64,000 nucleotides of DNA from Rhynchopus sp. YZ270_cl-10 (taxonomy: Eukaryota > Euglenozoa > Diplonemea > Diplonemida > Diplonemidae): NCBI GenBank assembly GCA_964035575.1, contig OZ037846.1, positions 1,639,501 to 1,703,500 on the forward strand, in the 5' to 3' direction. Shown one piece after another: positions 44,831 through 56,658 of this stretch (the first letter of the stretch is position 1; each line of letters starts with the position of its first letter). The notes beneath the pieces are model-generated. The model did no database searches and had not been told where the DNA came from. It saw only the letters and a program-made list of their open reading frames with translations. A program made the translations under genes and the position numbers.

Positions 44831-45740
44831 GGAAGCAATGCACCAAACTACACAAAATTTCACTAATATTTTGCCAACTTTTTTTCCTGTGTGTGTACCT
44901 GAGTGTGGGGATGCGTTCAAGAATTAAACTCTTCCCCCCAAACCCCCTTTTTCGTCTTTGTTTTCTTTATTCAAACGGCAAGTGGATGCGTAATAATTTT
45001 GCTCTTTTTCTCCACTTTTTTTCCCCGTCGAAAAACGACAAAAATCACCCAGAGCGAACACACTGGTGTGGAGCGACCTGCCTTGCCTAGTTGTGCCAGC
45101 TGAGGTTTAATCGACTGATGATGCAGCTTTTGTGGCATTTGCACTAGTCAACAATAGCTACTTCATAATTTTAGATTCTATATCTTTAAGTACATTACTT
45201 CGTTGATTCGCAAAATGTAGATATTTACACACAAAAAAGCTGTATTTTTTATGTTGCGTTGTGAAATGTGTTCACTTTGCACTGACGGGAAACTTCCACA
45301 AAGAAAAATCGCGAAAAAATGTTACACCCCTTTTTTGGCGATTATCAGCACTCTGGGGTTCGCTAACGCACAGAGTGTCGGTGTCTGTCCCAATGCATGA
45401 GGAAGCATTTCTGTTGTGTTTTGTTCTGTTTTATTTGTGTCGTCTCAACTTCAAAAAAAATATTTGGGTAATCAAGCATTGACGAATAGAACTGGAAACG
45501 ATGGATGGTGCGTACCCGCCTAAGGGCTTGGGTTTTTATTCATTTCAGGAATACCATCCCACATATTCTACAGTGAAACTCACAAGCCTTTTGCGGTGCG
45601 ATAAACGAAAGGTTTTCTTTCACTTAGCTGTCACATCCTGAAGTCGTTTTCTATTGTATTGTCCCCGTTCCAGCCCAGGAGTCACCTCACATAGCAAACG
45701 TAGCATATGTGAGGTGACTGTTTAACTAGTTCGTTCTTCT

Positions 45741-45991
45741 TTTTGTTTTGTTTTGTTTTGTTTTGTTTTGTTTTGTTTTGTTTTGTTTTGTTTTGTTTTG
45801 TTTTGTTTTGTTTTGTTTTGTTTTGTTTTGTTTTGTTTTGTTTTGTTTTGTTTTGTTTTGTTTTGTTTTGTTTTGTTTTGTTTTGTTTTGTTTTGTTTTG
45901 TTTTGTTTTGTTTTGTTTTGTTTTGTTTTGTTTTGTTTTGTTTTGTTTTGTTTTGTTTTGTTTTGTTTTGTTTTGTTTTGTTTTGTTTTGT

Positions 45992-46015
<24 letters not shown>
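45741..46015. repeat. (TTTTG)55 array
   Basis: Fifty-five uninterrupted TTTTG units, upstream of the WD40 gene at 46495. At the homologous position of duplication copy 1 (about 21529-21543) there are only three. The frames open through it are artefacts. Confidence 0.95.
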
Positions 46016-46022
<7 letters not shown>

Positions 46023-46426
46023 GTGTTGTGTTGTTATCATTGCCTTGCGCCACTGAAGGCGTAGGTTCATTGGCAACGTCACTTTTCTTATTTTGTGCGA
46101 CGCTTTTTATATTTTTTATTTGCAATTTACACATCTATGATCACGCACACCCAAGTTACCGTACACGAACTAAATCCTCCAGGTTTGAAAAAAAGGATGA
46201 ATCGGAGTCTTTTTATTCAGGAAAATTCACAAAAACTGTCACAACGAAGCGGGAGGCAAGGAACACATGTGACATACCAGTTGTCATGTTGTGCCTCGAC
46301 GATGCTGCTCTTTGTGGACCTTATGTCTGCTACGTAAGGCAGCACCAGGTTATTGTGGTGTGTGTGTGGCAGGGTTGCGTGCTTGCTGTCTTCCTGAACT
46401 GCAAGTAGACTATTACGAGACGTCTG

Positions 46427-46443
46427 CTCTTTTTATTGTACAG
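46427..46443 (+). promoter_or_regulatory. putative splice or trans-splice acceptor, WD40 gene 4
   Basis: CTCTTTTTATTGTACAG again, ending 51 bases before the start codon, as for the genes at 17084 and 22109. Confidence 0.45.
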
Positions 46444-46494
46444 TATTCCACTACACAGGTTGGGGGTATTAGGGAGGTTGTGGGGGCGGTTTTA

Positions 46495-49400
46495 ATGCTG
46501 CTGAGTGTGGCTGTGGCATGTACCTGTTACGCTGCGCTGACACCGTGCACTGCCAGCGCGTCGGAGTGCCTCTACCAGCTGACGCTCACGGACCAGCAGA
46601 GGTGTGTCGGGTTCTCGCCTGACGGTGTGTACGTTGCCGCCGGTGGGATGGACCACTTGGTGACTGTGTTCAGCACTGTGGACGGGACGGTGGTCACACA
46701 GCTTACCCTGACTGCTGATGTGTTTGCGTTGGAGTTTTCGCCAGACGGCACGATGCTGGCTGCAGGAGGTGCTGGGGACACGGTGCATGTGTACGACACA
46801 GCAACGTGGGTTGCCCTCCGCTCATTCGTGCTGTCGGACCAGGTGTGTGGCCTCTCCTTTGCGGGCGACAGCAGACGACTCGCGGTTGCGTGCAAGAGTG
46901 GTGTTGTTGCTGTGTACGATGCAACAGCAGGCGGTGCCGCTGTGCTCACGTTCACCGGACACACCGACGACGTGAGGGACGTTGCGTTCTCGCCAGACGG
47001 AACGCAGGTCATCAGCGGTGGGAAGGAGAACAAGGCGATTGTGTGGGCAGCAGCCACAGGTGTCGTTGCCTTCTCTGTGTCGGGGGTGAAGGATATTGAC
47101 AGTGTCGACTGGTCAGGTGGCCTCCTCGCGACGGGCAACCAGGACGGCTCATCCACTCTGTGGAACGCAGCCACCGGCGCGTCTCTGTACACCTTCGTGG
47201 CAAAAGAGATTGAGGCTGTCGCGTTCTCACCCTCAGGTGCGCAGCTCGCAAGTGTCGGCAAGGACAGCACACTCTTCCTGCTGAACACAGCGACGTACGC
47301 AGGGGAGGGTGCATACTCGGGGCACACAGGCCATATCAAGGCTGTCGCATACTCGCATGACGGCACACGTATTGCCACAGCCGCTGACGACAGCACAGTG
47401 CGTGTGTGGGAGGGGATCGCAGCAACACCTGCACCCCCAACTCCGTCACCACCGACACCTGCACCACCAACACCTGCACCGCCAACACCGTCACCACCAA
47501 CACCAGCACCCGCAACACCTGCACCGACAACACCTGCACCCGCAACACCCTCACCAGCAACACCTGCACCACCAACACCTGCACCACCAACGCCTGCACC
47601 TTTGTCACCAGCTCCACCGACACCTGCACCCGCAACACCCTCACCACCAACACCAGCTCCACCGACACCTGCACCACCAACGCCTGCACCCGCAACACCC
47701 TCACCACCAACACCTGCACCACCAACGCCTGCACCCGCAACACCCTCACCACCAACGCCTGCACCCGCAACACCTGCACCACCAACACCTGCACCACCAA
47801 CGCCTGCACCCGCAACACCCTCACCACCAACACCAGCTCCACCGACACCTGCACCACCAACGCCTGCACCCGCAACACCAGCAACACCAACACCAGCACC
47901 TTTGTCACCTGCACCGCCAACACCTGCACCCGCAACACCCTCACCACCAACACCTGCACCCGCAACACCAGCAACACCAACGCCTGCACCTTTGTCACCA
48001 GCTCCACCAACACCTGCACCCGCAACACCCTCACCACCAACGCCTGCACCCGCAACACCTGCACCACCAACGCCTGCACCTTTGTCACCAGCTCCACCAA
48101 CACCAGCACCCGCAACACCTGCACCACCAACGCCTGCACCACCGACACCGGCACCTTTGTCACCAGCTCCACCAACACCTGCACCTGTCACACCTTCACC
48201 ACAGACCCCTTCCCCACCAACACCTGCGCCCGCGACATCATCACCACAGAGACCAGCACTACTGACGCCACATCCACAGACACTGGCCCCTGCAACATCT
48301 TCCCCTGCAACACCAGCACCTGATTCACCTGCTCCATCTATACCTGCGCCGTTGACACCTTTGCCTTCAACTCCGCCACCACCCACACCGTCACCCCCAA
48401 CCCCAGTACCACTGACATCTGCACCACTCTCCCCGGCTCCGCAGACACCTGCGCCAACACCGTCACCACTAACACCTTGGCCTCTGTCTCCTGCACCACA
48501 AACGTTGTCTCCACTATCACCTGCAACACGTGTGCCTGTGTCTCCAACTGTTGCGCCTACCACACTGCCAGCTACCCGTTCACCCACGGCCACTGCACTT
48601 CCAGCACTGCCACCGACACCACCAACAGTGGCACCTGAGGGGAGCGAGACACCTGCGCATGCAAGCGACAGCCCCGTGGACGTCGTGACGCTTGCGCAGA
48701 ACGAGTCGCTCGAAGCAGACGTGACGACACGAAGCATTGTGACACAGAGTGTGTCCGACGCTGGCGCCGCCGCACTCCTGAGTGCGAGCGCAGCAGGCCT
48801 TGCAGGCAGCCTGCTGGTGACGACGCAGGAGTGCAAGATCTACGGCGACCGCAGCCACTACCCGCTTGCGCTGCACCCCACACAGATCAGCGTTGCAGGG
48901 TCCGAGGCGGCGGGGATGGTTGTCGGGAACCTGGGCTCCTGCCTGGCCTTCCTGGTCGTGCACTTTGTGGCGTGCAAGCTGGCATCCCTGCTGCAGACCT
49001 GTGCACTGCGGACGGTGTTCCGCAGTCGGGGCGACGTGCCCTTTGTGGACGACGTGCAGGGCTTCATGCGGTTCCCTGGTGGGCCTGCGCTGCTGTTCCA
49101 GGTTCTGTACCAAGGTGCTGCAGTGGGGTCGTTGCAGCTGGCGTACTCACCGCCGACTGTTATGTTGAACTATTTGGGTGTATGCGCGCTGATCGTGTGT
49201 GTAGCCGTGCCTGTGTACCTGTTTAGAACGTGGGTGCTGGAGAGTGCCGTCTTCGGCACCACAGTGAAGGACCCCCGCACTGCAGGCTACGGGAAGTGGA
49301 AGCGCCGTGTGCTGCACTTCATGCTCGGCCCCAGCGAGTGGGTGTCCCTCACCAAAACCCGCATGTGGACGCTGCGCTACTCGGCCGTGATCCGCTCCTA

Positions 49401-50187
49401 CCGCCTTGGCTGTCTCTGGTACCACTTCCTGCAGTACGCATCGATGTTCGCTGTCGCTGCGATCCAGGCCTTCGCCCCCACAAGCTACATCGCGTGTGGA
49501 CACATCAAACTCGCGTCCTTCTGCGTCATCTTCATTATGCTTGTTGTGCTGGTCGAGGCGAAGCCGTATGCACGCGCGAGGGATGTGGTCATGGACGGCA
49601 CGGTTATGACATTCCAGTGCGTGGCGCTGATCTTCATGGCTGTGGGGTACTACAGGGAGAAGCCGCAGGACCTGCTGTTCCAGGGTGCAACGGTGCTGCT
49701 TCTGTTTGGTGTTGTGTGTCTTTTGGTGAAGGTTGCTGTTGGGTTTGTCTGTGAGGTGTATGTCATGGTTGTGTGCAGGCGGGATCGGCTCCAGCGCCGT
49801 TACTTTGCGAACGCCGAGAACACTTTGGACGACAGCGTACAGCAGGAGCTTGAGGTACACGACGTGGAGAGCACTGTACGGGGTACGGGGCGCAGGCGGA
49901 ACACACTGTACAGGCAGGAGAGTCTGCTCGCACTCACACCCATCAACACATCCAGCCCCCTCGACGCACCTCTATTGAGCAACCTTCTGACCCCGCAAGA
50001 CTCACGCGAGTTCTCACCCATGCTACAGCAGCTGCCCTCTGGTGACTTGTCTCTGGTAGCGCTGCCTCCTTTGGCGCTCACACCTCAGGCGTCGAAGAGA
50101 AGTGGCAGACCCTTCGTTGAGTCGCCCCACCCACGCACACGACGACGTTCCGCGACACCCTCACAGGAGTACAATTTTATTTGTTAG
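46495..50187 (+). CDS. WD40-stalk-multipass surface protein 4
   Basis: Encodes 1230 residues from the signal-peptide Met (frame open up to 46291). Residues 27-308 carry seven WD40 repeats, with one short deletion and substitutions relative to gene 2 in blades 5-6 ([21 protein letters not shown]). The stalk (309 to about 715) is longer and differently ordered than in gene 2, with frequent PAPLSPAPP and PAPATPSPP units. The juxtamembrane [12 protein letters not shown] is near 778, and about seven hydrophobic segments extend to about 1092. The Ser-rich tail is almost the same as in gene 2, ending in SQEYNFIC. The C-terminal Cys is shared with gene 2 (CNFIC) and could be lipid-modified, but no standard motif is clear. 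Expected at the cell surface with the propeller outside; ligand unknown. Confidence 0.85.
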   Translation: MLLSVAVACTCYAALTPCTASASECLYQLTLTDQQRCVGFSPDGVYVAAGGMDHLVTVFSTVDGTVVTQLTLTADVFALEFSPDGTMLAAGGAGDTVHVYDTATWVALRSFVLSDQVCGLSFAGDSRRLAVACKSGVVAVYDATAGGAAVLTFTGHTDDVRDVAFSPDGTQVISGGKENKAIVWAAATGVVAFSVSGVKDIDSVDWSGGLLATGNQDGSSTLWNAATGASLYTFVAKEIEAVAFSPSGAQLASVGKDSTLFLLNTATYAGEGAYSGHTGHIKAVAYSHDGTRIATAADDSTVRVWEGIAATPAPPTPSPPTPAPPTPAPPTPSPPTPAPATPAPTTPAPATPSPATPAPPTPAPPTPAPLSPAPPTPAPATPSPPTPAPPTPAPPTPAPATPSPPTPAPPTPAPATPSPPTPAPATPAPPTPAPPTPAPATPSPPTPAPPTPAPPTPAPATPATPTPAPLSPAPPTPAPATPSPPTPAPATPATPTPAPLSPAPPTPAPATPSPPTPAPATPAPPTPAPLSPAPPTPAPATPAPPTPAPPTPAPLSPAPPTPAPVTPSPQTPSPPTPAPATSSPQRPALLTPHPQTLAPATSSPATPAPDSPAPSIPAPLTPLPSTPPPPTPSPPTPVPLTSAPLSPAPQTPAPTPSPLTPWPLSPAPQTLSPLSPATRVPVSPTVAPTTLPATRSPTATALPALPPTPPTVAPEGSETPAHASDSPVDVVTLAQNESLEADVTTRSIVTQSVSDAGAAALLSASAAGLAGSLLVTTQECKIYGDRSHYPLALHPTQISVAGSEAAGMVVGNLGSCLAFLVVHFVACKLASLLQTCALRTVFRSRGDVPFVDDVQGFMRFPGGPALLFQVLYQGAAVGSLQLAYSPPTVMLNYLGVCALIVCVAVPVYLFRTWVLESAVFGTTVKDPRTAGYGKWKRRVLHFMLGPSEWVSLTKTRMWTLRYSAVIRSYRLGCLWYHFLQYASMFAVAAIQAFAPTSYIACGHIKLASFCVIFIMLVVLVEAKPYARARDVVMDGTVMTFQCVALIFMAVGYYREKPQDLLFQGATVLLLFGVVCLLVKVAVGFVCEVYVMVVCRRDRLQRRYFANAENTLDDSVQQELEVHDVESTVRGTGRRRNTLYRQESLLALTPINTSSPLDAPLLSNLLTPQDSREFSPMLQQLPSGDLSLVALPPLALTPQASKRSGRPFVESPHPRTRRRSATPSQEYNFIC
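47424..48640 (+). repeat. TPAPP-coding minisatellite, gene 4 stalk
   Basis: Arrays of 12-15 base units with higher-order blocks of about 60-90 bases, recognised by CCTTTGTCACCAGCTCCACC and CCCGCAACACCCTCACCACC recurring several times. Confidence 0.9.
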
Positions 50188-51304
50188 GATGTCAACACAA
50201 ACGAAAGAAAACACACGTCGAACAAAACAAACGAAAAAGTGAAAATATGCCTCAAATGTGGAGTTACCATTGGTGCAACACTACATTGTGTGCCACCTCC
50301 TGCCTTGAAGGTACACACATTACAGTGAAACACTACTTAAAACCACAAAAGGATCAAAACGAAACAAACTGAACGTAACATAAAACCAACTGACCTGTCC
50401 TTACTTATCTACTACAATGTCTTGTGCCTAGGTGTGTAGTGGGTAGCGTACCAATGAAACAAAAGACGGACAGATGAGCACCAAACGCGAACACGTGTAT
50501 TTCCAATGCCATCGTGCACCGGTGAACGGTGAGGCCGTTTGCACCTTCAACTTCGCTTTGTTTTGATTCTTTCACGATTTAAAGGGACATTTGGTACTTA
50601 ATACGGTTCAAATATTGTATACCATCAAGGGACTGGTCCCTTGGAAAACCCGTTTTTTTTAAAGGTGATTTTTTCAGTACACAAAGAGATTTTTCAACTT
50701 CACTTATCTGTGTCGTATGTGAGTTACTGCTCATACGTCTTATGTCATTACGCAGCAGGCACGCAGGACGCATAATGCCTTTTCGTCTTCTTTCACTTTC
50801 GGAGGGTGCGGCAGGTTCTTCCTCAGGGCTGTGCTTGCCTCGCTATCCCTCGCTATTTTCTGTTCTGTTTTTTTTCCACCCGTGGTGACGTAAGCCCCGT
50901 AGCCTCTTACCAACCTTTTCTTAGGCTACGACTGTCGTCCAATTTCCACGCACCCGCGTCACACCATGCTCATGCGCGAACACCACGTCTGCTGGGGAAT
51001 GACATAACGCCCTTTGTTTGAATTCCCGTGCAGCTGATGCTTCGCGAGCACGAATGTGATCAAGGTGACTAAGCACGAGAGGCTTAGGGGCCATCTTATA
51101 AACCATTCCTTTCTTTTGTGTGTTTTGAACGTCCTCATGTGCTTTCTCTTCTTGGAATGGAAAGTGTATGAAATTGACTTTCTTTTTTTCAGGTGACTAA
51201 CCTTCTATTTGCTCTCTTTTAAGGATCCTGTAAAGAAACCGTGGCCGCTATCTATATTCGGTCTATAATCAAACTATTTTTTTTCAGGTCTCTTGAACAC
51301 CGTA
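50188..51304. other. 3' flank of WD40 gene 4
   Basis: Positions 50188-50440 have no counterpart after gene 2. From 50440 to about 51010 the flank matches 25690-26400. The following 300 bases to the TA-flanked element are unassigned. No gene was recognised. Confidence 0.5.
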
Positions 51305-51806
51305 CTGTAAAATCGTTTAATTTGTCACTTACAATAATGTGACAGAATGGCAAAAATGGTGACAAAATGACAAATTCTATAAGTGACACATTATTATGAT
51401 GATTTAATTATGTTTTGGGACCACAGACGGCTGATACTGCAGTGGAGAAGGTGTTCAGGTTGTTGTTGGTTGGTTTTGAGAAAAGACGCTGCAGACCAAG
51501 GGGGCGGAGCACAGGAAGCAACGCTTTCCCGCTGGCACTGGCTGATATCGGGAAGGCTTCGTGTGTGAGCGGCCGCGGCAGCTTCCGTCCCTACGGGGAC
51601 CTGCTGTTTACTGAGGATCGGCATGCACTGTAAATACAGAAAATATCACTCAAGGCTGTACTTTAAAAAGTAGACACAAAATAACCATAAACATAAATGA
51701 AATCATCATTTAATGTGACACATATTCTTAGGGTGTGACAAAGTATATTTATGACTGATATTTCAACTCGGTTAATTAGGGTGTGACAAATTAAACGATT
51801 TTACAG
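51305..51806. mobile_element. TA-flanked TIR element K (Tc1/mariner-like MITE)
   Basis: Perfect 24-base inverted ends: CTGTAAAATCGTTTAATTTG at 51305 and its complement ending at 51806, with TA on both sides (51303-51304, 51807-51808). A second inner TGTGACA motif set recurs. A short frame (51415-51633) inside is not recognised as transposase. TA target duplication and length suggest a non-autonomous element of the Tc1/mariner superfamily. Its insertion is part of the extra DNA that distinguishes duplication copy 2 from copy 1. Confidence 0.75.
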
Positions 51807-51808
51807 TA

Positions 51809-53270
51809 CTCCTTCTGCCTTGCTTTTTCCATTTTTCTAATCCGGGGCGGGTTGGAGTAGAGCCACATTTCATCGACAGGTCGAGGTGTGTGCGTTTCAC
51901 CACAACCTCTCCCTTTGTGTCTTTATTGTTTCTATTGCTTTAGTGTTTGCGGGGGTGGGGGGAAAACATATAAGGAACAGTAGGAGTGCGGTTTCAATTT
52001 TCTTTTTCCCCCGATTGTTACCGAAGTCCGGTCAAGGACATGTCATGGTGGGGGAAGTGTCATTTTATAATTTGTATGCTTTTTGTTGTGCGCATGTACC
52101 TCTATTTTGAAAAGTGACCCCACTACTGGCTGGACAGATTCCAAAAATGCAAATACCGGTGTTTTTGGGCGATACATAATTCCCGGAAAAAACACCCACC
52201 ACAAATTATATAGTGGACCCCCCCTTGTGTCAGGGACCTGTCAATCGCCCCCCTTTCGGAACACTAGCCGATAACAAATACTTGTTTTTCCAACAGATAG
52301 AAATTTACGTCCCATAGCTAATGACCAAAAAACCAGGAATTATTCCGGTGGCAAAGGCGATAAAGGGCCAACACATGTGTTCACAAGTGTACCTTTTTTG
52401 TTTTTTTTTTTTCAAGTCGTATTCAGGCTTGGCTTCACCCTTACGAAATACTTCTTTTATTAATCCCCTGCTCGTCCCAAAGCGGCCCATGCAGTGCGTT
52501 CCGTCTCTTGTTTCTTGTTTCTTGTTTCTTGTATTGTTTGATGTGTATGCACGTGAGGTATGCTCGTCATGTAAATTTTCTTTCTTTGTTTCTTGTTTCT
52601 TGTGTTGTTCTTATTGCGATTTTTTCCCCGTCACAATTACCAGAAAACCCCGCTGCCAGGGTTTTTATTGCGAAGGTCATATTGTTAGCAGAGTGATCTC
52701 AGCTCAGTGTTGCTTTCCCAAAGTAATTGTTTGAACTACACTATTCTGACAATTTTATCTTTGGGGAAGAAGGACCCCTCACTCCCCTAGAGTCCCCCTC
52801 CCCTGCTTCATTTGCTGAGGTCTTGGCTCTTGAGGGCACAGATGGTCCACATTTTTGATCTACACTTTCCAGCTTCATCACTATAATTTTAGGCAGGCCG
52901 CGAAGGCTGAGAGTCACCACTGCCCACACACATGATGTTAATTAGAGTCACCACCGCCAACATGATGTTAATTTCTGCTGTTGGTCGGACTATGCATCAG
53001 GCTAGCGAGGTGGGTCAGAGGTAGGAAGGCATGTATGTCTGCCTCCATAATTGTCGTTTTCCCTATTTTTCGTGGTATTTTGCACCATTTCGTCTTCAAT
53101 CATACCCAACTTATTTTAGTGTCTCTTTTCGTTTGTAAAGGCGTAGGGCACTCATGCAACACTACACCCCTGACTTTTGACAGAGAAAGAAATATATGCT
53201 GCATCTCATATTAGCCTAGACTGCCGGTGGCTGTTGGCGCTCGATCATTTTTTGCAAGCTTCCTTCCCCG
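51809..53270. other. intergenic; inverted block and duplicated flank
   Basis: 51820-51920 is the reverse complement of 20700-20800. 52112-52160 is a copy of the GACCCCACTACTGG motif. From about 52415 to 53215 the sequence matches 26500-27562, including CTTGTTTCTTG units and the GGGACCCCTCACTCCC region in variant form. No gene was recognised. Confidence 0.5.
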
Positions 53271-53707
53271 TACTGTGTACTGTGTACTGTGTACTGTGTA
53301 CTGTGTACTGTGTACTGTGTACTGTGTACTGTGTACTGTGTACTGTGTACTGTGTACTGTGTACTGTGTACTGTGTACTGTGTACTGTGTACTGTGTACT
53401 GTGTACTGTGTACTGTGTACTGTGTACTGTGTACTGTGTACTGTGTACTGTGTACTGTGTACTGTGTACTGTGTACTGTGTACTGTGTACTGTGTACTGT
53501 GTACTGTGTACTGTGTACTGTGTACTGTGTACTGTGTACTGTGTACTGTGTACTGTGTACTGTGTACTGTGTACTGTGTACTGTGTACTGTGTACTGTGT
53601 ACTGTGTACTGTGTACTGTGTACTGTGTACTGTGTACTGTGTACTGTGTACTGTGTACTGTGTACTGTGTACTGTGTACTGTGTACTGTGTACTGTGTAC
53701 TGTGTAC
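53271..53707. repeat. (CTGTGTA)n heptamer array 2
   Basis: About 62 uniform units in the same orientation as the array at 34834. It lies at the junction between segmental duplication copy 2 and the block at 53740 that matches 32558-32825. Confidence 0.95.
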
Positions 53708-54700
53708 GCCATGAGTCATTATTTAGACATTTTTGCTTTTAACAGAAACTTGGATACCACACACCTTTCGAAGAGAATGCTAAGTTAACAGGACTAACTT
53801 AATTTGTACACTGGTCACGAAAGGGTTTTGTATTCCAAGTCAACCTTTTTCCTCCCCCCACGAGTCCTCTCTTCAAAAGGGCGGCTTTTAGCGACAGACG
53901 TTGGATCGTCTGATCGCAGGTTATCTTTTCTGTGTTTCGTCGTGCTTCTCAGCTGCGTTCTGTTCTTTTGAATTGAAAGCACGTGAACCCAATTGTGGAT
54001 ATTTTGTATTTTTCTTTCTTCTCTCTTTGGTCGTCCAGATTGTTGTAAAAACGCCTTTTTTGAGGTGAAGACAGCAATCAACGTCAGCCAAAACTACTTA
54101 TCTTAATCTTGCTAAGGGAAAGATGTCCTCCCTTCCACAATTAGAACCTTCTTTGAGAGTGTTTTTCCGGTGAAGACTGTCTGAAGGGCAGCTGCACTCA
54201 ACAGATTATCAAAAAAAGGAGAAAAATAATTAGTGGAGCTCATCCTCGGGTGTCTACATGATACAACCACGACACAAGAGGAGCTGATGGACGCCTCCAG
54301 CTTTCTTTGTACTTAATGGTTCGGTCAGCAACCCAGTTGCCCAGGGTTCTCCCGTAGTTCAACCACAGGTTTCCCGTGGACCGCTGACCTGCACCAATTA
54401 ACCAAATTATGGGTTTTATGTTTATGTACTTGTACTGTTTGCGGAAAACAACAAGGAAGGGAAAGCAACGTGCAAGAGGCAATGTCTGCATGGACGTGCG
54501 TTGTGATGACATGCTCTATGAGTCACACTATCCCGCACGACCAGGTTCCCATCCACGAAACTTCTTGATACATTTGTTGCTTTCTTATTATAATTTGTGT
54601 CGTGTTGTGTTGTTGGGTAAAAAAATGCTGTGTTTTTTTCTCTTTTCCATGTTTCTTTGTCACGATGTGCGGTGCGGATAGGAAAAAAAACACTGTGTTC
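53708..54700. repeat. composite of two duplicated flanks
   Basis: 53740-54000 matches 32558-32825; 54030-54690 matches 38310-38990, the upstream region of surface gene 3. No surface gene follows, so it is an orphan flank. The 90-codon minus-strand frame (54240-54512) is shared with 38541-38813 and unproven. Confidence 0.65.
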
Positions 54701-54833
54701 TTTTCCAGGGCTGTTCCTGTGAAGATGAGAATAAATAATTCTGATTTTTTTATATATTTTTCCCTTTCAAATTTTATTTGAAAGTATATGAATTTGATTT
54801 TTCCCCTTTTTTTCTTAGGTTTTAGCGTGCTTC

Positions 54834-55532
54834 TAAAGGGGGGGCCCAAATAAGTTTACCCCAAATAATAGCTATTTTCCCAAATAACTTTTTTTTTTTT
54901 CTCAGATTTTGGGTGCCGAAAAAGTTACCGAATAACTTCGCCCCCTCTCACCTCCTTTTTTATTTTTCAAAATTTTCCCCCAAACTGATAGTGTACTATA
55001 TAAAATGGCGCCGCAGGCGAAAAAAATTTATGGTACGGTGTAAAAAGCTAGTTTTTTACACCACAGATATAATCATCTAGGCGGCAGCCACGCTGGAGAA
55101 GGAATTTACGGGTCTGGGGCGAAACAGATTTAAAGCAGCATCATCATTCGGGCGATCGGGTCTTCTGGGGTCTTTACCAAACTACAAAACAGGAAAACAG
55201 AAAATAAGAGTTGACGCCGACTCCCGACTTTTGGACCCCCGACCCCCGACCTCTGGTGCTGTCCTGCTACTGTGTACTATGAGGAAATTGATCAAAAACG
55301 AGAACTTGTCCATTTTGGCAAATTGACCCCACCACTGGCCGGACGGATTCCGAAAATGCAAATACCGGTGTCTAACAGCTTCACCAAGTTGGCAACGAGA
55401 AAAAACCCTGTTTTCAGTGCCCAAATAAGTTTACCCCCAAATAACTTGGGTTCCAAATAACTTTTTTTTTTTTGCCGCGATTTTGGCTTTTCAAAGTTAC
55501 CGAATAATATAGTTATTTGGACCCCCCCTTTA
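54834..55532. mobile_element. TA-flanked TIR element Q
   Basis: Ends are TAAAGGGGGGGCCCAAATAA at 54834 and the reverse complement of TAAAGGGGGGGTCCAAATAA ending at 55532. If TA is the target duplication, the TIR proper starts AAGGGG. Both ends repeat CCAAATAA boxes inward and can pair (54848-54935, 55415-55520). The interior carries a family-N fragment in reverse (near 55000-55070) and a dispersed GACCCCACCACT motif copy (55318-55372). No coding region was recognised. Confidence 0.6.
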
Positions 55533-55908
55533 GGTTGAGCCAAAAATTTGTACACCACTGGTCGGGGTGCTATGCAAACAAGCTAAAATATAAGGCTTTC
55601 AGGAGGAAAATAATCCGCCTGCGGCACAGGCTTTTCCCTAAATCTGCTGCGGAAAACAAAACAAACAAACACATGCGAATGCACAACAAAAAAAAGCAGA
55701 ATTTCACTTCAATACACCCCGGATCCCCCTCCCCACCACACCCTCTCCTGCATTCCTTCCCACCCTTGCACGTCCTCCTCCAGGTCATATCATCTTTCCC
55801 TCATCTTATTTACACAGGTCAACACATTGCACTTCAGCACTGAATTTGTGCGACTGACACGTTCTACGGAAAGAACACACCATCACAGCAGTAGAATACC
55901 AGAGCACT
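55533..55908 (+). other. upstream region of a decayed membrane-protein gene
   Basis: It contains pyrimidine-rich tracts ending in CTCCTCCAG (near 55783) and CTTATTTACACAG (AG at 55816-55817), similar to the acceptor tracts of the surface genes, followed by about 90 bases to the ATG at 55909. No other gene was recognised. Confidence 0.4.
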
Positions 55909-56658
55909 ATGAGATCTGTCGTTGCGCTTTTGCTGGTCTTTGGAATGTCTGTAGGGTCGCAGGCGATGGAAGCATGTACTTCAGAATAGTGTATGGTGGT
56001 GTGGACATGGTCACCAATCGCAGGAAGGCACTGATGATCAGAACGTTATTTTCAACTATTCCACACACCAAGTGTTCTGCTTCGACTTTCAGAAGGAAAC
56101 TGATGCCACAGCCAAGGTGAATACTTACTCGAACTCACTTTCTGGGTCATGCAGCGGGTCATGGACGAGTCACACCATATGACGCCCGGCGGACTGACGT
56201 TGGAAGTGGTCCAGACGGGGATATCTCAGTGACGATTGTAACAGCTCCTCCTCCAACACCAGGTCCTGCTCCATTTCCATCGTATCCGAATATGTACTTC
56301 AGAATTGTGTACGGCAGTGTGGATATCGTCTACAAATCCCAGAACACCAACTGCAACTCCGACTCAACCTAGCACACCATCACCGGGTTAAGGTGACAAA
56401 CTAGAGATTATCTTGATCGTTCTGGGTGCAACCAGTGTTGTGGTGCTCTTGGTAGCTGCAATAATGGTGTACACATGTCGTCATCCGCCTGGTCCCCCCA
56501 ACACACCTGTCGTTGATGAGGATCCAATACAAAACGACCTCCTGCCTGTATCTGAGATGTGCGTGCAGAAACGAAGGTGTCACAACCCTCTTTTCCTCGT
56601 TCTGCAGTGGCCATGGTATACAGAAGATCTTACCTTAGAGCAATACACTCTCTTTTAA
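55909..56658 (+). pseudogene. decayed single-helix surface protein gene
   Basis: It opens with a signal peptide (MRSVVALLLVFGMSVGSQA), then stops in frame at 55987. Protein-like pieces continue in other frames: MYFRIVYGGVDMVTN near 55980, an FCFDFQKETDATAK segment near 56075, and a segment with an APPPTPGPAPFPSYP linker followed by MYFRIVYGSVDIVYK near 56290, a second copy of the first motif. From 56413 a frame encodes one clear membrane helix (IILIVLGATSVVVLLVAAIM) and a short cytoplasmic tail to 56658. Together this looks like a type I membrane protein with a Pro-rich linker. Either frameshifts have killed it or short introns are present (one GTGAATAC...CAG candidate near 56118-56155). The downstream flank matches that of surface gene 3. 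Confidence 0.5.

Larger units (their letters stand above)
45005..53215 (+). repeat. segmental duplication, copy 2
   Basis: Counterpart of 20985-27562, enlarged by a TTTTG expansion (45741-46015), extra sequence after the gene (50190-50440) and a stretch at about 51015-52410 that includes a TA-flanked element. Order and orientation of the shared parts are conserved. The heptamer array at 53271 lies about 55 bases beyond the point where similarity ends. Confidence 0.8.

Noticed and set aside
45682..46134. Repeat proteins of CFVLF or NKTKQ units
   Set aside because: Produced by the 55-unit TTTTG microsatellite; the duplicate locus has only three units and no such frame.
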